DNA of 64,000 bases from Cristatella mucedo (taxonomy: Eukaryota; Bryozoa; Phylactolaemata; Cristatellidae), in the NCBI GenBank assembly GCA_009760855.2, contig WPIO01000002.1:8577501-8641500 (forward strand), read 5' to 3'. The position numbers were made by a program, and so were the translations under genes. The notes under the pieces were generated by a model. The model made no database searches and had not been told where the DNA came from. It was given only the letters and a program-made list of their open reading frames with translations. Position 1 is the stretch's first letter, and the number at the start of each line of letters is the position of its first letter. Shown here in pieces: positions 48,446-58,724 of this stretch.

Positions 48446-48565
48446 TAACACCCGTTGATAAGATGCTCATCTCTAATGACTAAATTTGTGGGCTCGAACC
48501 CTTCACCATATGTAAAGCACCAGAATATTAGTTAAATTCTCCTACGGTGCTAAAAATATGAATTG
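48446..48565 (+). repeat. SINE family B, degraded copy
   Basis: GGGCTCGAACCC (B-box-like), CATATGTAAAGCACCAGAATA and TAGTTAAATTCTC with GGTGCTA: the junction of the tRNA-like head and the LINE-like tail is preserved, while the A-box end is weak. Confidence 0.6.
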
Positions 48566-48808
48566 CATATTTTAAAGAGTCTTATCAAAAGTTCAATGAT
48601 CAAAATTTTTTGCTATGAAAGTAGTATCTGGCCAATGACACTCTTTCCGACTCTATATGTACTTGTCATCGAGCAGAAGACTATCGACTTTAAGTTTACT
48701 TCACTTTCTATCAGGTTGTTTAATAATATTTTTGGACTTAATTTTCTTCTTGCAAAATCTAATGCTGCCTAGACTTGGCTGTATAGCTAGGAAACATAAG
48801 TCATTCTC

Positions 48809-48955
48809 CGAGCTGGCTTGGTCTAGAGGTCAAGTGCTCGCCCCGACCAAGGTCTGACTGAGGTCGTGGGCTCGAGCCCCGAGGCATATGTGAAGCGCCT
48901 GAATAGAGGTTAAATTCTCTTGGGACACTATATAAATGAATTATATTTTTTTTAT
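48809..48955 (+). repeat. SINE family B, best copy
   Basis: GAGCTGGCTTGGTCTAGAGG (A-box region), GCCCCGACCAAGG, GGTCGTGGGCTCGAGCCCC (B-box region), then ATGTGAAGCGCCTGAATAGA, GGTTAAATTCTC, GGGACACTATATAAATGAA and an A/T-rich end. The tail aligns base by base with the LINE tail at 38738-38790. Confidence 0.82.
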
Positions 48956-49273
48956 TCAAGACTAATTTCTCGTTACGATGCACATACGTCTTCGAAGTTT
49001 CTACCGACGTTACCTACGTTAACTCTCAGTCTCGGGAAAAGCACAATCCACTTAAATGACCTTTTTCATTTCAAATTTATTGGCGCACCAAGAGAATCAT
49101 TTTAATGTTTCATTGTTCGCCATAGTGATACATTTTCCCTTCTTAAACCAAATTTTGATTCCTGTTAAGCTTCGATGCAATATGTGAGACAGTATCTATT
49201 CTCTTCAAACCACAGGCTAGTTTGGTTTATTCTCTTAAAAGTGAATTCAAAAATTAGTAAAATAGTATTAAAG

Positions 49274-49274
<1 letters not shown>

Positions 49275-49330
<56 letters not shown>

Positions 49331-49341
49331 ATATGTATATA
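49275..49341. repeat. (TA)n(TG)n microsatellite
   Basis: TA tract followed by GT and a mixed TATG end. Confidence 0.93.
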
Positions 49342-51257
49342 CTGATCATTATACTTACATCACAATACATGGCTAATTATGATACCTGTGGAGAATTCAA
49401 CAGCTAATCTTCATTAAAAAGCTATGATTACTTATTGAAAACCATCTCTGAGAATTAATTACCCGACATTTTAATTCCAATAATGCAAAGTACAGAGATC
49501 TTGGCATTTTCTTCAACATTCTGCAATTCTCTAGCAAGATGTTTATTTAGAATGTTAGCATGTTGCTTTTGGCTGCTTACCTACTTCTGATACAATATCT
49601 GCCGCGCCTAAGATTGTCCTAAGAGATCGTCAAGCATAATTTTAATTTATTAGTTTCAGATTAATTCATGCCACATTACTCAACGTTTGGATATGAATAG
49701 AAGTTAATAAAATGCTGTAAATTATAAACATCAATAGATATTGGTTGATGAATAAAACATTTTTCTGGATTACAACCAACTGAAAACGTACGATTTCATC
49801 ACATTTCTTGTGCAATCAGGCAGCTAATATATTTGGGTCTTAATTTGAATGCTAACTTGGCGCTGCTAAACCATTATGTGAGATTGTAAATTTCGCTGCC
49901 ACATCACTTAAAGAACATTGGTATGGTCTTACGTGCACTAGCAAGTCACGTAATGGGTGTTATGGCACTTATTTGTCTAGGTTGAAATTGCTGCTCTCAC
50001 TTTCCTCAACAATCATTTAACAAAAAACTGTAATTAGTTTAAAAAGTATAATTAAGGATTATTTCTACTTTGGATTTACGAACTAGCACTGGTTGCAAAC
50101 TGTTTGCATTTCCTGATCGGCGACCTTATTGCTGACGAACTTTGTCAATTAACATCTATATTACCAATAGATACTTTTTAATTACTTAGTGAGGAATAAT
50201 CCAGTAGTAGGTAGTAAGCTGTATAGGGCTAATGATTAGTTAAAAACTGGTCTTTGATGTTTCCGCGGGAGAAGTGATGAGATGGATTTCATACATGGGA
50301 AAAATATCAAATTTTATCAGGCAATTCACAGATATGCTTAATGCTTCTAATAGGAGTAGCTGAATCAAACTACATAATTTGCGGCATGAAATCTAGTGGA
50401 GCCTACAAAACGAATTTACATTTGCTCAGACTAACCACTTCAACTCAAATTTTGTACCTAAATTAGTATTCTGGGAGTTTATCAATATTAGTAAAAGAGA
50501 TTGAGATAACGCCTACACTGTGTAGCCAGATACCTACAAATTCCTTTTCAAAAGACATGCAAACTCAAGCGTGTCCATAAAAATAGATTTTTCCCCACCA
50601 TATGCTTCTTTTGTATTCTAGATCAATATGGCTAAGCTCAAATCAAAAATTTTGATTGTATCCTAGCCATTCCCCCGAAAGTGCAACAATGCTGGTTGGA
50701 TATTACCAGAGGACCAGATTAAAAAAAACCTCTGTGAACCAAGAATAAGTATTCTGAAGAGTAAGTGCAAGGTGTCATGGATCCAATTTTGAAGATGCCA
50801 CTTCATTAGCACTTCGGTGGGTTTTCTTAGAATTTAAACACGTAACTTGAAGACGGTCTCCGTAATAAAAAATACTGCAGGTACTTACATAAAATTAAAG
50901 CAGTAGCACACAGCTTAGCAAACTTGTCCTAGCTCATTCAATTTAAAGAAGAGCGAAAATTAATTGTTTTATCTTGTCTCATAATTTTAAAGTAAACAGG
51001 AATCTCCTCATCAAAAGAATTAAGCATTTACTGTGTCGATTCTTGTGTGCAGCCGTATTGCTTACATTTAGCAGCACGTCAACTTTGGAAATTTCAACAG
51101 TTGAATCGAGTTCCATATTTCTATCGCCATTGAAAAGAACTGAAAAAAAGAACTGATGCACAGTAAGTTTCGATGTTACCAAAGTTTGGAACGCATAACC
51201 AAAGGATACATCGTCTACTCAATTGACGACAGCCAAAAAATACCACACAAAAATCAT

Positions 51258-51420
51258 TGCTGATTTAACAGCCTCATTTGTGTAGCGACTGAAGAGCACT
51301 TTACGGCTATCACCACCGCTTCCAATGGCAATAAAGGATTGCCCACTGCAGAATTCGAACCTATGAATTCGGGACTGAGGTCGTGAAAAGCAACCACCAT
51401 ACCTAGTGAGCCGTCACGGC
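51258..51420 (-). repeat. SINE family A, copy
   Basis: Minus strand: GCCGTGACGGCTCACTAGGT head, B box GGTTCGAATTC, GTGGGCAATCC, hairpin region, GATAGCCGTAAAG and GGCTGTTAAATCAGC. Confidence 0.82.
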
Positions 51421-51973
51421 ATCTTAAGGCCAAAACCAGCACTAGCGCACAGCTTTGTAAAAGCGCTAACTCTAAGAATTGACTACTCCTTACGCTTTGC
51501 ACGTGGACTGGCTGCATTAAGCCGTGGACGTTCTTTGTCGCTCGCGAGGTGGGGTAACGTCGACAGACCTGCTTGCATTGATGCAGTGCCTGCGTGTCAT
51601 TAACGGTGCTTCAATATTCACGCATGGCCGGTATTGGTCGCGCGTTTCTAACGTCTAGCATAGCCAGGAGAAATGTACTTTCTGCCTCCGGATGTTAGTG
51701 CAACAGCCGCCACATCCCGTTTGCAAAGATGCCGATGATTATGGGACTCGTGCAATATGCTGGCGCCATTACTGGTGCTTCAGCATCCGCCACTGACGCA
51801 ACGTTTGTCGAAGCAGATGCACCGAGTGCGGCGCCTCAGTCACGTCGACCACTGCACTTAGCAACGGCCGCACTCGCTAAACGACGTCGCTGAACCCGAG
51901 CTCGTCGTGCTATTTTTCAAAGATGCAACGAGAGTATTCTCTGTAGCATTCCAAAATGGTTGAGTAGATAATT

Positions 51974-52165
51974 TGGTGAGCCGTGATAGAGCACTAGGTA
52001 AGGTGATTGCTTATCACGACCGCGGTCCCGATGTCATGGGTTCGAATCCTGCGTTGTGCGATTCTGTTTCACCACTGCAAGTGGTGGCGATAGCCGTAAA
52101 GGCTCTTCTGTCACAATGCAAAAGAGACCATAAAGTCAGCTGATAATTATTTATTTATTTTTAAT
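51974..52165 (+). repeat. SINE family A, copy
   Basis: GGTGAGCCGTGATAGAGCAC head, B box GGGTTCGAATCCTG, CCACTGCAAGTGGTGG hairpin, GATAGCCGTAAAGGCTCTTC, then a TTTA-repeat tail. Lies 550 bp from another copy in the opposite orientation. Confidence 0.85.
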
Positions 52166-53335
52166 TATAATTAAACTTACCTGTTCTAGCCCTGCCTAGT
52201 AGCTTACTTGAGGTTCTGGCCAGAGAGTACGAAAAATTGTTGCAGATCCCATTGGAGTAGTACTTGTGAAGAAGCTGAAGAGAATTAACAAAACGAGCAA
52301 AACTTACCTCAACTATCCTATTAGAGAATTCGGCCTCCCTAAGTAAACCGCCGAAATGTTGGCCACTTTTGTCTAAAGCAGTGTCATCTTTCGAATGAAA
52401 CGCGCGAGTTACGGATGGAAGTCGGAATCATTGAACTTTTCCATGTTCTCGCAAATCGAAAATCCGTGAACAGATGCCTTTAACTGCTAAATATATTCAA
52501 TTATTAACAACGATATGCATTCAGTTTTAGGCTTGCATATTTCTAACCGCCTCTTTCAAGAGTTTCCAAGCCGTGCTGCACAGTACTCGGAGAAAATGCA
52601 GCTGCCTCTTTTTTGGCTCAGTCAGTCACCTTCAAAAAGGATTAAAAGAGCGTAGAAATCTTGCTGAGTGACTTGAGCTATTATGAGTACGCCAGGGATG
52701 TCTTCGGATACACGGCTGCGAAACAAAGTTTTACAGCAACCTTCATATCGCATAGGTCAGTAAGTACCGCCAAGATCGGGCGTAAGAATCAGCTGAAGCT
52801 CACCTAATTGTCCACGGGTCACTAAAACATTGGGGTGGAGTAATTTAAGGACTCTGGAACAGTTCCAAATCAAACCATACGAAATACTTATATCCATTTT
52901 GAACAAAATGCACCACAGCATTTGATTAGGCGGGGGAAACATTCGAGGACCTTTGATAAAGGTGTAACAGATGAGTCGGCCTGAATGTAGGCTTCCACTT
53001 GTCATCTGCTAATGTCAGCAAGAATTATATGGTTCAATTTTTATCTTACATAATTTTGGTCTTATGAACATTTTTCTTTTGTATAAACTCGTTCACTTGC
53101 CGAGTGTGTAGCAAAAAACCGCCTAGGCTTCCATTAAATGCCGATCGCAGTCAGCTAGACCTATATCAAGATAGAGTCAAGTCAGAGGAAGAGGACGAAC
53201 AATAAAAAACACGTGAAAAAGAGAATTCAGAGCACTTCGGTATCGAATCCATATATGCGATTTACACGAAGCTACTGTAACTTATTAGATTTGAGACATG
53301 TTTTCATTTATAGACGATTTAGACGACAGTGATTT

Positions 53336-53440
53336 CTTGATAATAATAATAGTAACATACTTTATATTGCATCCACAGAGAACTCAGTGTCTTTCTAGAC
53401 ACTCTATATAGAACAACTCATTCGAGTCATATTACTTCAT
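53336..53440 (-). mobile_element. Solo LINE 3' tail
   Basis: GATAATAATAATAGTAAC, then ACAGAGAACTCAGTGTCTTTC and TAGACACTCTATA. Diverged but with the same layout. Confidence 0.65.
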
Positions 53441-54003
53441 TTATTGTGTGATTAGTAGGTACTAAACTGATTCAGGAGAGTCTTCTGTATCTTGAAACAA
53501 GAAGTACAGACTAATCGTGACATTAAATGAAGGCAATTGCACTGCCATACCTGCAATACTCACCACCTTAAGGCATGAGACTGGTAGTCATATAGTTTTG
53601 TGATATTTAGTGATATTTCATACTCTCCGTCAGTAGTTATAATCAGAAAAAGGAACCAATATTCGAAAATAAACGATTTATATATTTTCAGATCGCTGGG
53701 AGGACATACATAGTTTCCAGTCTCCAAGGCAACTGAATTACAAAATTCCGAGTGGTAGCAAACGAACCGATGCCACAAATTTCTTCTGGCATGTCACTCG
53801 AGATAGATTACGAGATAGTGGCCATTGAAGAGCGAAAAGTCTATTATTTAATATCGTGCTAAAACATGCATACGAATCTCGACGCCAATATGGAGCATAG
53901 AACGCTATGTCATTAGTTTTAGTGCAACAGTGCTTATTTTAGCAATGCAATAGCACCATATTTTACACAGCGTCTGAATATAGCCCAGAATCGATGAAGA
54001 AGT

Positions 54004-54150
54004 AAACTGTAACGATAATTATAATAGTTCACTTGATAAAGTGCCCTCAGAGAACTCAATCTCTTTCTAGGCGCTTTACAATTGCTGCAAATGGAATTGT
54101 GATTGAATGGTGAGTAATATCATGCTTGATAAACAACATGAATAACAACT
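54004..54150 (-). mobile_element. Solo LINE 3' tail (well preserved)
   Basis: ATAATTATAATAGTTCAC, CTTGATAAAGTGCCCTCAGA, GAACTCAATCTCTTTCTAGG, CGCTTTACAATTGCTGC, continuing into GAGTAATATCATGCTTGATA of the LINE 3' UTR. Confidence 0.8.
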
Positions 54151-54839
54151 GTATTTAAATGTGCACGTCAAATGACACTTGCGCAACTACCCTAGAAGCC
54201 AAACACCATGATGTTCGTTGAGATCAAGAGCTAACGCCTTTTACTGAAACGGGCACCATACATGGTAGTACTGGAAGCTGCTTCATCAAATACGGCGTTA
54301 GGTTGGCCGCTCGTCTAGAATGATAGTAAGTATAGATATAGTAGGAAGAGAGGTATTGAATGCGAACTAGTGGTCCTCTACCACATTCCGTAAGCCTATA
54401 TGATGCAGGTCCATGGCGACAATAGCTGATCACTTCCATAGTTTGCCACTGAATCCTTACATAACTTATGCTAATCTTACAGATGCCAAACTCCTGAGCT
54501 AGAACTTGATCATTTCACGTGCACTATTTTATTCCATTAGGGCATGCTTTAGGGCATGCCTTTTCATATGCTTTAGTAAATCAAATCTATAGCTCAGATG
54601 GTTCAAAACTCTAGCCTTAGAAGGCCTTCTCGGCCCTATTATGGTAAAAATAATATCTCGCACGAACGGAAATGCAACTTTTATTTGCTGAAAAGCTAAG
54701 TTTGCAGTTGCTAAGCTCATTTTGAATTGAACTAACTTGAATGTGAGGGTTCAGGTTTATGCCTGCGATTGACCGGACCTGAACAGCTATTATGTCGACA
54801 TGACAGCTGAGCTTTTCGAAATGACTTCTACTTCTTCTT

Positions 54840-54977
54840 ATAATTCATTTATATAGCGCTCAAAGAGGAATTAATCTCTATTCGGGTGCTACACACATGC
54901 TTCGGGGCTTGAGCCCTTGACCTCAGCTAGACCTTGGTCGGGGCGAGCACGTTAACCGCAGCACCAAACCACTTCAG
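54840..54977 (-). repeat. SINE family B, minus-strand copy
   Basis: Left end TATATAGCGCTCAAAGAG, GAATTAATCTCTATTCGGGT (LINE-like tail), then GGGGCTTGAGCCC, GACCTTGGTCGGGGCGAGC and the A-box region. Confidence 0.8.
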
Positions 54978-55924
54978 AATTTCTTCCTTCAGGCAAATCC
55001 TATCTACACCAAAACACGTTATTCTGAGCTAGGCGTCTTTTTTTGGCATCTACATCTACACAGTGTTGTTAGAGTGAAAGCTCTAGTGTATGCACCTGAA
55101 CTAGGAAGTCTAAAGTAGCTTGTACTAGCATAGTTTATTTAGCGGCGTATTTTTCTGTTGGGTGCATTTGCGTGTACACCATGAAGGTCATTAAGGTCAT
55201 TCTGATCCTATTCCTTTGACGTTAGATACCGGAACGGTAGTTTGTGCAGGCCTCCACAAAACTGACAAAAGAAATCTTCAAATTATTTCATATATATCTC
55301 CGAATGGAAGCAGCCTTTAGCAGCATTTATTTAAGTCAAGGTTCGTCAGCAGAATGCAAACACACCATCAGTCATGTTCGCGTAAACCTGTAATGTCACG
55401 TCATATATCTCCGTCTGTAACTCCACAAAGCCACTGAGACATGGCAGGTGTTGCGTATTACAGTTGATACTGTCTGCACTATCCTTGAACCACAGTGGTC
55501 TTTGATAAGGGGTATTGGCTTGATTTTACGATAAGATTCGTTCGTTCAAGACCTGCAGTCGATACGTTGTCTGTTCATATCTAGGAGCTGTTTGTTTAGT
55601 GCTGACGCTCTTCCAGTGCTACATTGAAGAGGATTTGAATTTTTAGATCATTGCCTATTTCTTTACTTTCTCATAGAATTCTACCACTTTGACTGCTGGT
55701 GCAGCTCCCGGCACTCAACCTCATCAGTTGGTATGATGATTAGGTAGCTGACATCTACAGTGCATATCGCAAGTTTGCTCGTTATTTTTTAGCATCCTGC
55801 AATAAATGGGAGATTTTATGGTTAATATTATCTTGAGAAACGTGGCAGAATTTGATGTAGTCAGAAAATGAGCAGCATATGTTCTCCATTTTGTCCATCT
55901 TTATAAGAATATTCATTGTTACAT

Positions 55925-57000
55925 GACTTTTGAATAGCATTCTCAGAAAACGGAATTATGTTGGCAATTTTTACATGCTTTGAATAGAATAATATCTACA
56001 ATGTTAGCAAAGGTGTCGGAATAAGCAATCACGTAAAGTAAGAATTGTAAGGATGCAGTAAATGCTGAGAGAAATGCGTGCAAATTTTGCGTCTTTTTGG
56101 ATGTCAAGTCTGATGCTGCTATGAAGTCTAGGGAATCAGTTTCCGGCTTTGGCCGCATACGAATTAAAAGCACAGTCTAAAAAAAAAAAACCTTTGAGAT
56201 TCAAGGGCCTGTTAAAATATCGGAGTCTGTAAGAATTGCAAGAGGGTGCGTAGCCTGAATAAAAACTGGGTGTAAAGTTTGGCCGCAAGAAGAAAATTAG
56301 GGGAACCACAATTGAGCGACAGCAATTTGGGCCGTTGCTTAGCTTGATGGGAAGCAAGGGCTGGTCATTGGGCACCAGTGCAATTTTGCGACTGCAAATT
56401 TGACTGACGAAATTGTTTAAAGCTGATTCACCCACCAATTGTAAGTGCTTTATTCTCTTATTCTTAACCATCATTACAGACTTCCTAGTGCTTGAACTAC
56501 GATTCACTTTCAGCAAAGCAACCCCTGGACTCTGGACTGCGGCCTCCAGACTGAAGGAATGAGACAACGGTTAGTTTTACCCTTTTTTTTACCAACTTGA
56601 ACCAAGCTAGTGCAGAGTCATGGATCAAGAAATTGAGCCATTCCTGCAGGCAAAACGTTTCTGGTTCCACCCGTTTCCGTTATGAGCTTTTTGGATTTAT
56701 GAGTTACACTTAGTTTGCCTATAAATAGGGAGCTAGTTTTATCTTTATTTAATATTAGAATGTCAACGGCCGCTTTTGAACTGTGAATGCCAGCATGACT
56801 TCTCTTTGGGAGTTTAAGAGAGTCCTCCGCTCAGCAAGGCTGGGAGGTACTGTGAACCCACCTAAAGCTGCGTATCATGTACACACACAAATGGAACCTG
56901 GGTTTTGCATGCAAATTTCATCGGCAAGAGTTATAACTTATGCTGTGAAAGTAAGCGAACCGATTGCAGTGTAGTGGGATATCCGATGCATCAGAGGCTG
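55925..57000 (-). mobile_element. CR1/L2-like LINE, decayed RT and C-terminus
   Basis: Minus strand, from the right: 'LTFTAYVITLADEI' and a DTQL remnant after the lost YADD, 'LNKDKTSSLFIGKLS', 'RIKHLQLVGESALNNFVSQI', 'ALVPNDQPLLPIKLSNG', then 'RPLNLKGFFFLDCAFNSY' and 'AAKAGN'. The order matches the other copies. Frames are broken several times. Confidence 0.65.
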
Positions 57001-58506
57001 CTCAGATGACGTTTGCCCATTGAAATAATTGTTCGGAAGTATCTCTTAAAAATATGGCCTAAATTATTACATTGCAGTGCCAATGGTGCCCGGGTGAAAT
57101 GAAAAGCACTTCTCAAGCACTTGGCTTACATAAAGAATGACTTAGACAATATGCATGCTTGTTGGTGGCGTTCCGATTATTCATCCTGCTTGGCCTCGGT
57201 TAAACAGTCAATAAAGGCTAAACAATTAAAATTAAATTAAAATAAAATAAAATAATAAATAAAATAAATATAAATAAATAAATTAATTAATTAAAAATTA
57301 AAGGCTAAGAGTGATTTGAATATCGTCGAAAATTATCTCGCTCATAGTTTGCAGTGCTATGATCCTTACCTTCCTGTAATGTACTATAGAGCGTTCTCCG
57401 GGCTATCAGAATTGGAGTATGGAAACTTTTGTAACGCGATGCCTAAAGTCGTATGGTAATTGTAATGGCAAGTTTACCGTACAATTCTGCCACTAACTGA
57501 TGACTGCAACAGCCGCATACTATCAGTTCATTGCCACGAAAATTTAACCTATTTTGATGGCCGACATGACGTTCAAGGTTTATTACATAAGGTTAAGGTA
57601 TTATTTGTCTATTTGCCGCTTCACAAAGATTCTCATACTGGTGATGACACTGATAAACGTCAATGAATTAGTCCTCGTAACTCTATACAGGAAAGTAGGA
57701 CAGTCACAAAGAGATTGATATTTTGATTTTTAAAAGCAAACTTTGAGGATGGCCAATCGTAGAGAGTATGCGTAGCTGGAGTAAACTATGCAAACAAACT
57801 CAAGTTAGGCATCTCGTTTATCGTCTTCAGCTTATAGCATTCTAGTAAAATGTTACATATTTTTCTTTATTGCTAAAATCTGTATGGTCTTGTCATCTTG
57901 ATTTTTCCCTGAACACTTACAGGCAAGGCGTCTTAGTTTCGAACTTTGTGACATGCAACCAGTAAATAATATTTCAGGATTCCAACTGATTTGAATCATT
58001 TGGGCTATACTATTGCATAGGTTATCATAGCCTCCCCAATGTATATTACTAGGACTAGGACTATTCACAGATTAACTAATGATAAAAGTGCGAGTTCCTC
58101 GCGGCACAATTCTGTCATTGTATACACTACCCTTTCTAACTATGACTCTCAGCATCCCTACCTCAACTGTGCAACTGTGTGGTTATAGGGGTTAGTATGT
58201 TGCATACCCGTAGAAAATTCGTGGTGACTATAGAAACTCATTCCACTTCGCAGAATTGTGACTAGTATTTGTTACGAAGAGACATTTCTTCCGCATACGA
58301 CTCACCGAGAATGCATGATATTTTTGCATAAAATGGTCCCATCTAGCACCACGCATAGGTCGCTGCAGTAATGCTAAGGTGAGGGAGTGAACTGATTTGC
58401 CATTTCCGGCAAGCATTGGCGAATTGGTCAGTATTGGATAATATATTACCATTGCGTATTGATTATAATGGGTTCCAACTTTTTGTAGGTATCATATTTT
58501 CATAAT
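57001..58506. other. 5' flank of the EPN-type lectin gene
   Basis: AT-rich, with no clear promoter motif other than a TATATTA-like string near 58441. An AT-rich run of AAATAAA-type repeats lies at 57224-57300. The pyrimidine-rich CTTTTTGTAG just before the first exon could be a splice acceptor of a non-coding leader exon. Confidence 0.35.
57224..57300. repeat. A/T-rich low-complexity repeat
   Basis: AATAAAATAAAT-like units. Confidence 0.85.
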
Positions 58507-58724
58507 ATGAAGCTCGTCTTTCTACTGGTCTTAGCCTGTGTGGCCGGGAGCGATAGCAGTCAGCCTGTAAGTGACAAACCTGCTTGCCATTGACTGTCAT
58601 TGATTGTTTACTGATTGTATTAAGCACAATGTAGCATCAAATGAATGATGTCTGATTCAGATATCCCGTGAAAGTGCTTCGGATTCCTCTCTTGAAGAAG
58701 GGGTAGCTGAGATTATAATTAAAG
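58507..58724 (+). other. Signal-peptide exon and second exon of the EPN-type gene
   Basis: The 60-nt exon ends at a GTAAGT donor. A 94-bp intron follows, then a 64-nt exon (58661-58724) encoding 'ISRESASDSSLEEGVAEIII', ending at GTACGT. The second exon is acidic and shares little with its counterpart in the minus-strand gene (67 nt), although length class and phases agree. Confidence 0.8.

Larger units (their letters stand above)
46947..53335. other. Intergenic region between lectin genes
   Basis: About 6.4 kb, mostly AT-rich. I recognise only SINE copies and a TA/TG microsatellite. 51430-51900 is GC/CpG-rich with short frames and no identified domain. Confidence 0.4.

Noticed and set aside
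48809-48900. A tRNA gene (A-box and B-box-like segments)
   Set aside because: The sequence does not fold into a complete acceptor stem, continues directly into a LINE-like tail and is repeated at several loci, so it is a SINE head. The same holds for the SINE A heads.
53560-53830. Possible small cysteine-rich exon on the minus strand (CYHSEFCNSV-type segment)
   Set aside because: There is an AG before it but no clear donor, no signal exon and no family match. Four cysteines alone are weak evidence.
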